In this document: positions 23,933 to 35,894 of the stretch, piece after piece
Layout of the letters: each line of letters starts with the position of its first letter
Numbering within the stretch: position 1 is the stretch's first letter
NCBI GenBank assembly: GCA_021234155.1
Contig: JAJEKV010000047.1
Location: 6,167,071 to 6,231,070 of the forward strand
Length of the DNA: 64,000 nucleotides
Origin: Isoetes taiwanensis
Taxonomy: Eukaryota; Streptophyta; Lycopodiopsida; Isoetales; Isoetaceae
Direction of reading: 5' to 3'
The notes under the pieces: model-generated
Seen by the model: only the letters and a program-made list of their open reading frames with translations
The model's database searches: none
Told to the model about the DNA's origin: nothing
Made by a program: the position numbers and the translations under genes

Positions 23933-23941
23933 GAGTGGGGG
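23933..23941 (+). promoter_or_regulatory. Polypurine tract
   Basis: GAGTGGGGG lies directly against the 3' LTR start (TGTTAG at 23942). A second AAGTGGGGGA occurs at about 23899-23908. These are plus-strand priming sites in copia elements. Confidence 0.8.
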
Positions 23942-24204
23942 TGTTAGATTATCAAAGCTAGGAGCCGTTAGTAGGAGTAGTTAGGCAGATAGATTCCTGA
24001 CAAGGAATCATCTTAATGTATCTGACACATGATCCAAGAATCTTGGCCTGCAACATTGATTGCAAGATTCTTGCTCCTTGCTATATAAGCAGGAGTTCGA
24101 TCCATTGTGAATCATCAGTTCTAGCACTCATTGTTCTTCTCTTGTGCGCCTTGCATCCTTTTTTTGTTATCAATCCAAAGTCTGTTGCTTTGTATCTTCC
24201 AACA
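23942..24204 (+). repeat. 3' LTR of the copia element
   Basis: 263 bp, one visible mismatch to the 5' LTR, followed immediately by the TTCGG target duplication at 24205-24209. Confidence 0.95.
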
Positions 24205-24209
24205 TTCGG

Positions 24210-26165
24210 GTGCCAAATGCCTAGTGAACATTTTGGCACCCTTAATTTTTTTTTTTTGGATAGGGGATTCTGCCTACCGAGAAGAGTGGCCCTTTTTGCG
24301 CCAAGAAAAACCCCAAAGTGCTTTAGTCCAATTCAAATTCGCCCCCTATTGATCAACTGGTTTAAATCCCGTGGCGGATCTCCTCAAATTTGGTGCTAGA
24401 TCTCTCAAAATCGCTGGATATTTTGAAAGAGAAACCATGAAGAGCTTTAAATCGGTTCAAATCCGATCCTATAGTGATTAATCGGTTAAAAACTGGTGGT
24501 AGATCTCTCAAATTTGGTGGCAGAACTCTCAAAAATTGATGGGTTTTGCTGGATAAATCTTGAAGCAAAATAAGTGATTTTTAGGTCTCTATTCTTGCTT
24601 GCGAGGCACAAGTTTTATTTTGGTATAGACATTGATAATGTGATAGGGACTGAGCAATACAAAATCTTCAATGCCAAGTGTATGCCCAATTGTGCCAAGT
24701 AATTAATTTGGTTAGTCGTAGTGTGAAAACTACCAAAATGTTTTTGGTAAACATTATACTTGGTAATATTCCATATAAGGCTACGTCTCGAGTTCAAAAT
24801 TCAAAGCACCTGAACAAAGTGTCCAAAAATTCCCCCACCATTTCTGAAAACTGCAAGCCGGACTTGAAGCTGATTGAGGTTAGATTTTACATGGGAACTT
24901 GCCCAAGTGACTTCACGCACATGATATCTACTGATTTGTCCATTTTGCTTATTCTGCTTTTGAGTTATTTTGGGGGAGCTCTGCATTGGAGAACTGGTTT
25001 GATTAGGTATAAAGCTGCAAAAAAAACTGCATTGCCATACTTAGATAGGCAAACTTCACAAAATCCAGCTTTTTACTTAGCCCTCATTTTCATCCTCTAT
25101 TTCATGTAGCAAAACTTAAGAACAAGCTAGCCCTGCAAAAATGAATTTGGAACCTCGGCAAGGGCCGGCCAAGGCAATCTTGCTATAATATTGCCCTAGA
25201 AATCTTGCTAAAATATTGCCAGGGAAGAGCTCATGCATCATAGTTCTTTTGGCATACAACGATTCTTGTAATTCATCTCCGGCTGATTCACTTTTGGAAA
25301 ACTAGAGCCTAGATTTCCAACAAGGGCAGTCCAGCAGAGGCTTGAATGTGTCCATTTTTTCCTTCATAAAGGTGCAAAGGCAAGAGAAGCAGAATAAGGC
25401 AGTCTCTTTTCCCTGTAGCCATGGAAGGGAAGGGAATGGAAGAAATCAAGACAAATGAGTCGCTGGATTTTTTTTTTAAAACGTACAGACTATCGCATAT
25501 GGGTTCCCTCGAGATAATTGTCTAAGTGGAAAAGGCTAAAATTTAGAATGTCAATAATAGTGGCTGCATAAATGAACTCTTAATCCTTTGCCATTTGCCA
25601 GCAACGTAGGTGCAATTGGGGTAGCAATAATAGGTGCAACTGGGACAGCAACAACATGTGCAACCTCGACAACAACAACTGTAACTTCCACAACTTTGGC
25701 AATAGGAACAATAGGGGCACAAGCATGGTTGACAAAGTTACCTTCAAGTGAGACGTGGTTCACATCATTGAACCTGAAAAAACATGTGAGTGGTTTTTTT
25801 TTTTTTTTTTTTTGGGGGGGAGAGGGGGTTTACTATGTATTGTTGTACTTATATGTAATGCTTTATATAAGTTTTATTGGCACTTATTTTAAGGGAATAC
25901 AATTGAACTATCCATGCCCAAAAGAATCATTGTGGCTAAATATGTTCTTAGTAATACTCATGTCTACATGGCATCTGCCCTATTGGCTCCTCAGTAGATT
26001 GTGCATATCATTAGGAATTTTATTTGCGGTGGAAATGAAGTAGGAGCTGTGATCAAGGTAGCTTGGGCAAAGTGCATTAAATCTAAGGCAGCTGATGCTC
26101 TTGAAATGTTGAATTTTCACCTCCAAAGTAAGGTGACGATATCGAAGTTTATTTGGAGGAAAAAC
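24210..26165. other. No recognisable gene
   Basis: The copia right flank. It contains short diverged direct repeats (GATCTCTCAAA... near 24390, 24500 and 24525) and a homopolymer T20-G7 junction at 25794-25820. The 143-codon frame at 24678-25109 and the threonine-rich frame at 25588-25760 show no family features. Confidence 0.4.
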
Positions 26166-26757
26166 ATTATAGAGCTATCTAGAATCTTCTAGATAGAATC
26201 CTTTTAAAAGATTCTAGAAATTTCTAGAACAATCTAAAGGATCAACTTTTTGGACTATTTTACAACGTTCTAGAACTTCTTGGAGTTCTCGAACTTCTAG
26301 TTTTCTGAAGTATGCTAGAACATTCTAGAACTTTCTAGCTTTCTAAATTTTCTAGGAACAATCCAGAAGACTCCTAAACTTTCTAGAGAAAAATTATTTG
26401 GAACATTCTAGAACTTTCTAGAGCATTCTAGAACATTCTAACCACCATAAACCGGAATAATGCCTATCCTCATGTGGATGGCCCTTTTATATACTGGAAA
26501 ATGGGCCTCTTTTTTTGCAGGAATGCATGTGGGATATTTGTGCATGAATGGACAGACATGATGGGCCACTGGATCCAACGGCTCAGATCGCGCTCATCAG
26601 AACATTCTAGAATAATCTAAAATATTTTAGAGTTTTTGGAACATCCAAGAACATTCTACAAGATTTTAGAGCATTCTAGAACTATCTAAAACATTTCAGA
26701 ATATTTTGGAACTTTCTAGAACATTGTAGAACTAATTAGAACTTTCTAGAACATTCT
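26166..26757. repeat. TTCTAGAA/GAACATTC repeat cluster resembling heat-shock elements
   Basis: Two blocks (26166-26446 and 26600-26757) are built from alternating TTC and GAA triplets at 5-base spacing, e.g. TTCTAGAACATTCTAGAA. In 26401-26440 eight of nine successive units fit nGAAnnTTCn, the heat-shock-factor consensus. The 150 bases between the blocks lack the motif. The cluster may be a degenerate minisatellite whose 10-base unit happens to equal the element, or a true heat-responsive control region. No adjacent gene was identified. Confidence 0.75.
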
Positions 26758-26819
26758 TCTTTATTGTCTCTTAACTTATATTAAGTATGTATGAAACATT
26801 ATTTTTTTCAATGAATCAC

Positions 26820-26880
26820 TGTCTGATCTAGTGGTTGAAATGGTGGGGCACTGACCAGGGTTCAAATCCGTCAAACAACA
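26820..26880 (+). other. tRNA-like SINE head
   Basis: CTAGTGGTTGAAATGGTGG (A-box-like, about 26828-26846) and GGGTTCAAATCC (B-box, 26858-26869) have pol III promoter sequence and spacing of a tRNA. The acceptor stem cannot be paired, so it is a SINE head or pseudo-tRNA, not a functional tRNA gene. Confidence 0.5.
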
Positions 26881-26920
26881 TAAAAGTTTTTCAAAGCCTG
26901 TCCCTAAGATTAATTGAAAA

Positions 26921-27430
26921 TACTAAGGCCCAAGCATGCAATATGAGCCATAGGATCTTGGACCAAGGATTAAAATCAATTTGGACCGTAGAATCACGTA
27001 GGATATATCTGTACTAAGGCCCAAGCATGCAATATGAGCCATAGGATCTTGGACCAAGGATTAAAATCAATTTGGACCGTAGAATCACGTAGGATATATC
27101 TGAAGCAATGTGAGTCATAGGATTTGAGACTAAGGATTAAGATCAATCTGGACCGTAGAATCACGTAGGATATATCTAAAGCAATGTGAGCCATAGGATC
27201 TCGGACCGACGATCAAGATCAAGAATAACCTGGACCATAGGATCATCTATATTTAAACTCCCAAGCCATCTGGGCTATAAGATGTATCCGAGAGCAACAT
27301 GAGTCGTAGGATCTCGTATTGACGATCAGGATCAAGAACAACCTGGATCATAGGATTGCCTATACAAAATCTCCCAAGCCATCTGAGCCGTAGAATGTGT
27401 CCCAGATCAATGTGGGCCGTAGGATCTCAA
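26921..27430. repeat. Diverged tandem repeats, 91-bp unit
   Basis: Two near-identical 91-bp units start at 26921 and 27012 (TACTAAGGCCCAAGCATGCA), followed by three to four more diverged units built round GGATCTNGGACC, ACCGTAGAATCACGTAGGAT and CCAAGCCATCTG. The array grades from recent to old and runs into the GATAT array. Confidence 0.8.
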
Positions 27431-27442
27431 ATTGACATTCCA

Positions 27443-27597
27443 GATATGATATGATATGATATGATATGATATGATATGATATGATATGATATGATATGAT
27501 ATGATATGATATGATATGATATGATATGATATGATATGATATGATATGATATGATATGATATGATATGATATGATATGATATGATATGATATGATAT
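27443..27597. repeat. (GATAT)n pentanucleotide array, about 31 units
   Basis: Uninterrupted GATAT repeats. The minus-strand YHIIS-repeat frame is the repeat translated, not a gene. Confidence 0.98.
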
Positions 27598-27599
27598 AT

Positions 27600-28030
27600 A
27601 AGGCATAAGTAGCTCGTTCTGGCATGAATTAACAAGGTACCCAAAGGGAATCTAAAAGAACACAATACAGATACGAGCAAAAATCTGAGGCAACCACCAA
27701 GCAGAAATCGTGACCAACTATGCAAATTCCTTATGGAATCAAATCCACAAAGGCACCATCGAGCTTTTTCACAGTGTAGGTAACTTTCTAGCTCAATCCA
27801 GTTAAGCAAGCCTAGGGAGAATTTGCCCATGGAGCATGGAGACGATTGGAGAAGTAAGGGAAGTCTATCAAAAAATTAAGCTCAAAGGAAATGCCAATGA
27901 AGCAAGGGGGGAACCAACAAGGATTTTATGGATCAGAGAGCCCAAAAAGGCATGAACCAAAGAAGATCAAAGCCAAAGATGGCGTCCCTTTCTGTAGAAT
28001 AATGGTTGATTTCATATCTGAATAAAAACA
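27600..28030. other. No recognisable gene
   Basis: Unique sequence between the pentanucleotide array and a MITE. The minus-strand frame entering from the array (27830) has no family features. Confidence 0.4.
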
Positions 28031-28031
28031 T

Positions 28032-28386
28032 GGGGAAATTACTAAAATACCTTTAATGCTCAAAATCACCAAAACGCCACTCAACTAGGGGCTTTCCAAC
28101 AAGTTTAATATCACCCGCTTTTAAAATCTGGGCATTAAGTTATGATATAGTTTGCTCTTAAAATTTTAAGAATTCAAGACAACATAATTCTACATTAGCA
28201 ACTTTAATTCAGATAATTTTATACTTGTTGGGAAGCTCTCATTGTTATCTTTGATTCATCTGAGGGGCACATTTGCATTTGGATTATCATAAAAAAGTTA
28301 TTACCATTTTTACCAAAATGCCCCTGGTTGAGGGGCGTTTCCATAATTTTAGTAAACAATAAGGGTATTTTGGTAACTTTCTCTAG
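28032..28386. mobile_element. MITE with ~60-bp terminal inverted repeats
   Basis: The left end GGGGAAATTACTAAAATACC pairs with the right end, whose reverse complement is GAGAAAGTTACCAAAATACC. Similarity continues for about 60 bases through AACGCCACTCAAC and AACGCCCCTCAAC. AAACAT flanks both sides (28026-28031 and 28387-28392) as a possible target duplication. There is no coding capacity. Confidence 0.75.
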
Positions 28387-28543
28387 AAACATTGCAATGG
28401 TATGATCTAGGTTCGAATCATGGAGGGTGCATATTGTATTTGCTTATGTTTTACTTATTGGTTGGATTCTACTGTTTTTAGAATCGTCATTTCCAATGTA
28501 TTTGCACTTTCATTTACAATGGTCATATTAAAACTGTTGTATA

Positions 28544-28575
28544 CTAGAAACGTGTGCCCGGCGATGCCGGGCATT
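28544..28575 (+). other. GCCCGGCGATGCCGGGC hairpin, possible Helitron 5' end
   Basis: TATACTAGAAACGTGT is followed by the perfect inverted repeat GCCCGGC-GAT-GCCGGGC. Plant Helitrons often have a subterminal GC palindrome just inside an AT-rich 5' terminus. If this is one, the element containing the Rep/helicase at 30.1-35.2 kb would start here. The link is inference. Confidence 0.35.
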
Positions 28576-30090
28576 AGTCATGTGTGTAGCATTGGTGGAC
28601 GTGTGTGAACGTGAGTATCTATTGGTTGCGCTTCTCTCGTATGTGATTTAAGATTGGATTTCAAAAGTCCAAAACGTATATCCTATGGAATATGCCAATT
28701 CCTCATCACCCACCCCTAGGGTTTTCCCTTTGGACAAGCCTAAAACCAAACTGAAGATTGAAAATAAGAATGTCTTTTTCCTAGCCACTGGTTCCAGCAT
28801 ATTTATGACCTTCAGGTATGTAGTCTTTTCAGATATGTAAAAGAAATAAGACTATATCTCGCCGGGATGCAAAAGTGTACTATATAGAATGTATTGTTGA
28901 TGGGGTCATTAAAGGTTTATGGCATGCAATTGACTAAATTTAGATTGGTCTAGGGTTCATCATGGTTTGTCCATTCTCCATGTTCACTTCCAGAAGGTTG
29001 GTGTTTAAAAGAAAAATACATCACATGGAAACTACCCTACGCATTCTATGGCAAAAATAAAATCTTATGCAAATGCTCAACTTGAATTGCTCAACTTAAA
29101 AAGAAATACATCTAGCAATGTACTCGGTTTGAGCAGAAATTCGCACATCAATTGATGAAAAGTTGAGATGATTAGGACAATCTTAACATGTTGAAGGAAC
29201 TCAAATTCCAAGTGAGATGAAAAGGACAATCTCAACATGATGAGAGAAGTCATTGACAACATGCTGTTTGTGTTGAAAAATGGGGAAGATGGATAGGAAC
29301 ATGGATTGAGGGCTTAGGGACGCCGCATAATGCTGTTTGTTTTTTGCATGTAGGTAGCCCTTTGATTTTTTTTTTTTATAAAACAGTTATCTCTTTAGAA
29401 TACGTTTCTATTGTACTTTATCAAAATTATGAGGTGCATGCCTTTTGTACCCTATTGATGTAATCCAACAATGTGGTCAATGGATAAAAGAACTTATCTA
29501 CTAATTGCAGCCCATTCTATTTGTTTACTTGAGGTTCTCCATCTTTTCTTCTTGTGGTGCTGTTTGAAGTTGCTACAAAATAAAGTACATAGCATTGTGT
29601 TCATCAAGAAAAAAAACAAACATTTTCTCTCCTTTCATGCCAAATTAATGAGTTTGAGTGGTATTCATTTGGATCACAATGGTAACCAAGCTCAATTTTC
29701 TTCTTTGATGGGTTCCTTTATTGGTTTGCATTGCTTCCTTTTTACGGTGATTGGTCACATCACTAAACACTACGAGACCAAACGCCTTTTGGGATCCATG
29801 GATCGTTCGATAGGGTTTTCAGCGCACTCCTAGGTTGTGAGTTTGGTTTCACGCTGGCATGGACACGTAGTGTATTTGAGGTCTTTCCCTATGGGTAGTT
29901 TTTGTTTACCAGTCTCTAATATTACTCTAGGGATTCAAGCTTTGGGCTTTTGTAAAGTCTAAATTGTTCGTATAATATTATTGGATTAGGTTGTTTTAGA
30001 TTCAAACGATACATGGATGTAAATTTGTCTGTTTACTAAACCTTTGGCCTAAACGCCCCATTGGGATCCATAAACTCATCTTCATGTTCA
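28576..30090. other. No recognisable gene
   Basis: Short frames only, such as 29471-29833. The region could be 5' non-coding sequence of the Helitron or unrelated flank. No repeats or protein families were recognised. Confidence 0.4.
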
Positions 30091-30974
30091 GATGGTGACA
30101 TCAAAAACCATGAGTCCTAGAATTTGTAAATATGGCAAGACAACACATGTTACACACGAACAAGAATCAAAGTCAGCTAGGAGGAGGCGTCTGGCCCGCA
30201 AACATAAATTAATACGGAGAGCACGAGCACGTGCAATGGGAGAAGACAGTATTGTGGATGACAATGCATGCGAGGGAGATGGAACTGCTGATGGAAGTAT
30301 TGCCAGAAACTTGCAACACGAATTGAATGAGTGTATATCAGTGCATGCATCAATAAGTGTGGATATTGTCAGACCGTTGCCAAGTGAGATTGTTGATGAT
30401 GACTGTGCTAAGAGTCTACCAGCACACATAACTATGCACAACACTCCTTTGAACCTTGCTCAAACTCCAGATGCTGTACGACAAAATCCATCTTATCAAA
30501 TACCTAAAGGATTGAAGACTATATTGGAGAAAAACAGGCATCAGGTATGAAGACATGTGGGCAAGGCTAGAGCATTAGCTAGAGAATGTGAGAATGTTAG
30601 TTTAACGCCCAGAAGCACAGCAGTGGCATCATGTTTGACAGACCAGGATGGGAATGGGTTTGATAAAGGTAACATTGCAGCAATGTCAGGTGAATGTTCT
30701 GGACTTTGCAGGCCACCATTCCCATGTAAAGTGAGAGTATTGTCACAGAGGGTGATGTAATGGAAGCGGCATCACATTTAAATCATGTTGCAAGTGTGGC
30801 TCATGAAGAACCAAGTAGCATTGGTGCATATGTTAGCATGAGAAGGATGAATCTAAGGCATGCAGAGGCATTCAAGATGACGATGGAGATGCACCACAAA
30901 CTGGGGCGATAGTAAGGAGAAGGGTCGGATTTTGGAAAATAGCTCGGAGTGATGCAACTCTGCAATATTGCGAT

Positions 30975-33130
30975 GTGGGAAGGATGAGCAAAAAATGTAA
31001 GCATTGCAGGGTCCTGCTATGGAAGGATGAACTTGGTACATTTTATTGTTCAAAGGGGAAGCTTTCATTGCCACCTTTCCCAATACCCCCTCCAGCTCTC
31101 ATGGACCTATACACATGGAGGGATGACGTTGGAAAGGACTTCCGATCTGGTATTAGAAAATATAATAATGCTCTTGCATTTGCCTCAGTGAATGTTAAAC
31201 TCGATGCCTTTTGGCAAACTCCATTGGAGGTGCGTGCACTTTCGGAGTCAACAACCACATGTGTCACGTGATGGAAACTTTGTTGCCTGGTAGCAAGGAT
31301 GAAACTCCATATTTCGCATAAATTTATATCATGGATGGGGATGAGTTGCAGCTAGATCGTCGTACATCATTCTGTGGTGGTACGCGACGTGATAAAATGG
31401 CGTGCCTTCAATGCATGATGGCATCTATAAATCCTTTTGTTCATATATTTCTCTCAGTGGGTGAGGTCATGCGAGATTGCTATACGTCTTCGGATTCCAC
31501 GTGCAAACATATAGGATTCACATAGATGACAATATAATGCTCCGCCTGCAAATGAGATAGCAATATTAATGCCAGTTGACTCTGGCCCAAAAGATAACCT
31601 CATAAAAATTGTGGTACATTCTAAAGAAGAAGGAATCAAGCATATTGACGTACTACATTCAGCATATGATGCTCTACACTTTGCATTCCTCTTTCCTTAT
31701 GAAATTAATGCCTGGCATTAAAGGATTCAACAATTGAACAGATCAAAGGGCGTAACTATCTTGCAGTTCTATAAGTATCATCTACAGATATGTAGTGGCA
31801 CATTATCACCATTGCATATTGTAGGGAGGTCGTTCCATGAGTACATTTGTGATATGTTTGCTAAGATGTGGCAATCAAGATTGGGTTGGACGCAACTAAA
31901 TCAGGTTCAACTACGTAGTGAATTGTATAGTGGTATTGTGGATTCCACTGGGCATGATGGGAAATGGGAACTCCATTGGGTGCCATGTCATTCTACCAGC
32001 AACATTTATTGGAAGCACACGTTACATGACTCACTACCAAGATGCGATGGCAATTGTTCGAGAGCTTGCCTGACCAGATTTGTTCATCACTATGACTGCC
32101 AATCCAAAGTGGCCAAAAATCACTAGGAAGCTCATAAATGGCCAGGACCCTTCCAACATGCCTGATTTAGTAGTCTATGTCCTCTACTTAAAGTTGAAGG
32201 AACTATTAGAGATTGTGTCATGCTACGGCATATTTGGCCGCATTTCTGCTAGGATCCATGTCATTGAGTTCCAGAAGAGGGAGCTTCCTCATGTTCATCT
32301 TTCTAACATATTGTACCAGAAGGACAAGCAAAGTGATTTCTGCAGGGATTCGAGATAAGAAATCCAGTCCTGAGTTGTATCAGGTGGTGACATGTCAGAT
32401 GATGCATGGCCCCTGTGGCTCTACATATCCCAATGCTCCCTATATGGTTGATGAGGTGTGCAGTAAATAGTATCCAAAGCAGTTTTTGGATCAGACTATG
32501 ATTAGCAATGGGTGCCCACTCTATAGATGTAGAAATGATGGGAGAACTGTCTATCGAGATTGCATGAACATGGACAATAGATGGGTTGTACCCTACAATA
32601 AATGGTTGTCGTGCTATTTTAGATGCCATATTCTGGGAAGGCACTCGCAAGAGACACAAAACCGGCCAAGAAGAGCTGCTGTGAGAAGACGCCGATAACC
32701 GGTCTGAAAGAGGAAATGGCCTTATATAGTAGCTCGTCCCTTCCCAGAATGACGATCCGATGGCTCGGATCGATGCTATCAATGTTGAGATATGTGCTTA
32801 TATTAAAGGAAACACATACTTATACAAGTATATTTAAAAGTGTCTAGACATGATATCAGTGAACTTAGGACAAGGTTGTAGAGAGAGTGTTACCACAACG
32901 AGCACTATAACGGATGATCATGACGAAGTTCAGCAATATGTCAATGCCAAATACTATTCTGCCTCCGAGGATGCATGGCGATTGTTCAAGTTTGATTTGC
33001 AAGAACAGAAGCCTCATATCCTGCAATTGGCAGCCCACCTTCCTCGTGAGCAGCCAATACTTTTTGATAAGAATGCAGAGTTAGATGAAGTGGTTAACAA
33101 TGCAACACCACTCTCATGGGTTGATTTAAG
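30975..33130 (+). pseudogene. Helitron Rep (HUH endonuclease) remnant
   Basis: CKHCRVLLWKDE...FYCSKGKLSLPP is the zinc-finger segment at the start of plant RepHel. Then come EIAILMPVDSGPKDNLIKIV and HSAYDALHFAFLFP, VTILQFYKYHLQI, and EFQKRELPHVHLSN, where HVH (32290-32298) is the HUH metal-binding motif. Further on, TYLYKYI is followed by TAA where the family has a Tyr (KYIYKG), so the two-tyrosine catalytic site is broken. DEVQQYVNAKYYSASEDAWR and HLPREQPILF complete the domain. It would nick and rejoin single strands in rolling-circle transposition if intact. Confidence 0.85.
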
Positions 33131-33710
33131 GTGAATGGTACAAATGAATACCCAGTGGCCTAAAATTTGTTGTACCATGACTTTCCCAAGAGCTTTACTT
33201 GGAGCAAAGTGATATACAAATGGACAATTCGTCAGCGTATTCAGGTTATGCCATCTGGGTCCTTTGTGACTCTCTCATAGGGTGAACGATTTTATTTCTG
33301 AATATTGCTAAGCAATGTACTATCAGGAGCTACATGTTTTGAAGATTTGAGAACCGTTAACGGTCATTTGTGTAGGACATTCAAGAATGTATGCATCAAA
33401 TGAATGATTGTGAATGATAATTCAGAATGTGATGCCTGCGAAAGGCATCATCATAGGGTATGCCATGTCAATTGCGACACTTATTTGCTTCAATTCTGTT
33501 GGAATGTAACCCATTGTATCCACTTGATATTTGGAAGAAGTTGAATATAGGATGGTTGAGAATTTCCTAGATTAAACTGCTATGATGCTTATTCTTAGAT
33601 AGGTCAGCTGAGTCAGCATGCTATTGACATGGCACTTACAGATGCAGAGGATCACATGCAATTAGTTGGAGGGAGTCTAGCAAAAATGGTCTTCAACTTA
33701 ACCAGAAACT

Positions 33711-35218
33711 GTGCTAGACACAACCACATTATTCCAAGAGGAAATGTTCTATGTGAGTATGGATAAAGTCCTATCTAATTCCGAGAAGTTGAACATTGAT
33801 CAACCGGTAGTTTATGATATTGTTCTCAACCATGTGATTGATAAGACTGGTAGTGGGGTCTTCTTTGTGAATGGCCATGGGGGAATCGAAAAAACGTATC
33901 TATACAACACTCTTATAAGATATGGATGTGCAAGGGGTTGGATTGCTCTAGCAGTTACATCTTCTGGCATTGCGTCAGTGTTATTGCAAGGTGGTCGAAC
34001 GGCTCATTCGTGTTTCAACATACCCATAGGGGCACATGAATCTTCTACCAGCAACATTCCAAGGCAGTCAAAATTGGCAAAACTTATTCGAGCATGTCGG
34101 TTATGGGATGAGGCACCAATGATGCAGAAGTGAATATTTGAGGTAGTGGATAGGATATAAGAGATGTGATGAGCAATGAACAGAATCCGTTTGGTGGGAT
34201 TCCAATGCTATTGGGAGGGGATTTTTGACAAATACTACTAGTGGTTCTAAAGGTTCGCGCGTGCAAATTGTAGAAGCTTCTCTAAAGCGTTCGTATATCT
34301 GGGATAGTGTGAGAGATATTACAAAGTGACAATCAACATGTGCGTCATGAATGCATTGGGTTTAGATGCACTTGAACAACAAGCACTTGCTGACTACTTA
34401 TTACGTATAGGAGATGGGCGAGAACCAACCTTTTCGGAGAAGGATGTTGATATGGTGCATCTACCGCAGGATATGTATCTTGGGTCAGATGCTGTGGATG
34501 ATTTAATTCAAGACATATTTCATGATATCCAACAAAACTGGAAAGAAGTATTTTCTGAACACATCGTACTATACTATCACCTTTGAATCATTTTGTGGAT
34601 GAGTCAATAGGAAGGTGGCATGCTTATCCCTGGAGAGAAGACAAATTACTTTAGTGCTGACTGAATTATAGACACAGATGGCCAACAAGCAGGTCTATAT
34701 CCCATTGAACAATGCACAAACCCCAAATGGTGTACCACCCCACAAGCTAAATCTAAGGGTGGGAATTGTTGAGATCTATGTTATTCAAGAAGGCCCTCTG
34801 CAATGGAACACTACTGATTATATGAAAGCTGGAAAGATATGTGATTAAGATAGGGATAGTAACTGGGACCCATGTTGGTGACACAGTGCTTCTATCATAC
34901 ATTCCAATTGTAGGATTTCCATTTCAGTTTGAAAGGGTGCAATTCCCGTTGCGGCCGGTCTTTGCCATGACGATAAACAAGTCCCAGAGGCAGACAATGC
35001 ATAAGGTGGGGATATATTTTCCAAAGCCCGTCTTTACACATAAACAATTATATGTGGCATTCTCAAGGGTTCAAAGGCAAAATCGACAAGGAATTCGGGT
35101 TGGTATCAAAGACCCACCGTCCATGCCTCAAGAAGGCGTCAATACAATTTCAAGGTTTACAAGGAACATGGTCTACACAAATCTTTGTGATGGAAGTAAG
35201 TGTCATATCCTCGACTAA
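33711..35218 (+). pseudogene. Helitron PIF1-type helicase remnant
   Basis: The Walker A region reads NGHGGIEKTYLYNTL, where the family has GxGGTGKT; the loop is altered to GIEKT. Then follow VTSSGIASVLLQGGRTAHS and WDEAPMM (Walker B). A broken stretch holds LLGGDF and QIL. Next is NMCVMNALGLDALEQQALAD, then the C-terminal INKSQRQTMHKVGIYFPKPV and HKQLYVAFSRV. PIF1-family helicases unwind DNA 5' to 3'. Walker A damage and internal stops make it inactive. Confidence 0.85.
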
Positions 35219-35894
35219 CATTCTGATGTCTATATAGTGCATGTATGTATGTTTTTTTCAAGGGTTCTCATGTATCTTTAGCATTTATTAACCATCTGAT
35301 TCTGTGTAGATCATGAAGCTTTACACACCCTTCGTACTTCAGGAACTTTGAAATCCTAAGCCAAGGGGTCGGCCATGCAACTATATTGTTCCACAGTTCG
35401 AGTAAGAGAAATGATTAAGAGAATTCATCTGACATGGCCATCCCTACCCTGGCCATGATAAGAATATCTGACAATAGGTGTATTCCAAGCGATCAAAATT
35501 TCCATGTGTATTTTGCCACAAATGCTCCATGGTTCATTCAAACTATCCACACCTCCCTTACATGTTTAGAAGTGCATTTACAACTGCAATATCATGTTCG
35601 AATTCAAAGGGCTTTATAGTATTAATCCCATTCCTCATTTTTACAAATCCTACCTAGCATGTTCAATGCGGTAGAACCCATTCCATAAATTACCCAAGTT
35701 ACCAGATTAGCTGGCAATACTACCATAGTCGTCGAATTGGTCGATCCTACGACCCAGATCGTATGTTGGAGCCTGTGAGCACCTCTCGTTTCGCTTATAG
35801 TCATTTATGATTGGAGGCGCCTATGATTTTGAAATATGAAATAGGCTTTCGCCTAAGGTTTTGAGGGAATATCGGCCCTCTATACGACTTTGCC

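Larger units (their letters stand above)
19536..24204 (+). mobile_element. Ty1/copia LTR retrotransposon, recent insertion
   Basis: Complete architecture: 263-bp LTRs (19536-19798 and 23942-24204), perfect TTCGG target duplications (19531-19535 and 24205-24209), primer site directly after the 5' LTR, gag-protease-integrase-RT-RNase H in copia order, and a purine tract before the 3' LTR. The LTRs begin TGTTAG, end CCAACA and appear to differ at one base (AAGAAACTT versus AAGAATCTT), so insertion is recent. The polyprotein nevertheless has three breaks (near 20565, 21790 and 23525). It may be a non-autonomous copy mobilised in trans, or some breaks may be sequence errors. Confidence 0.95.
30092..35220 (+). 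mobile_element. Degenerate autonomous Helitron
   Basis: Running left to right, fragments of a plant RepHel protein are read in changing frames: a basic N-terminal segment (30092-30550), the zinc-binding and Helitron_like_N region (30975-31700), the HUH nuclease region (about 31730-33130), a linker (GATCFEDLRTVNGHLCRTFK near 33330-33390) and a PIF1-type helicase (33711-35218). Order and spacing match a full-length plant Helitron. More than ten stops or frameshifts interrupt it. No 3' hairpin plus CTRR end could be assigned with certainty. Confidence 0.85.

Noticed and set aside
26835-26880. Functional tRNA gene
   Set aside because: A- and B-boxes are present but no acceptor stem or cloverleaf can be formed.
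27360-27830. YHIIS-repeat protein on the minus strand
   Set aside because: It is the (GATAT)n array translated; flanking residues have no family features.
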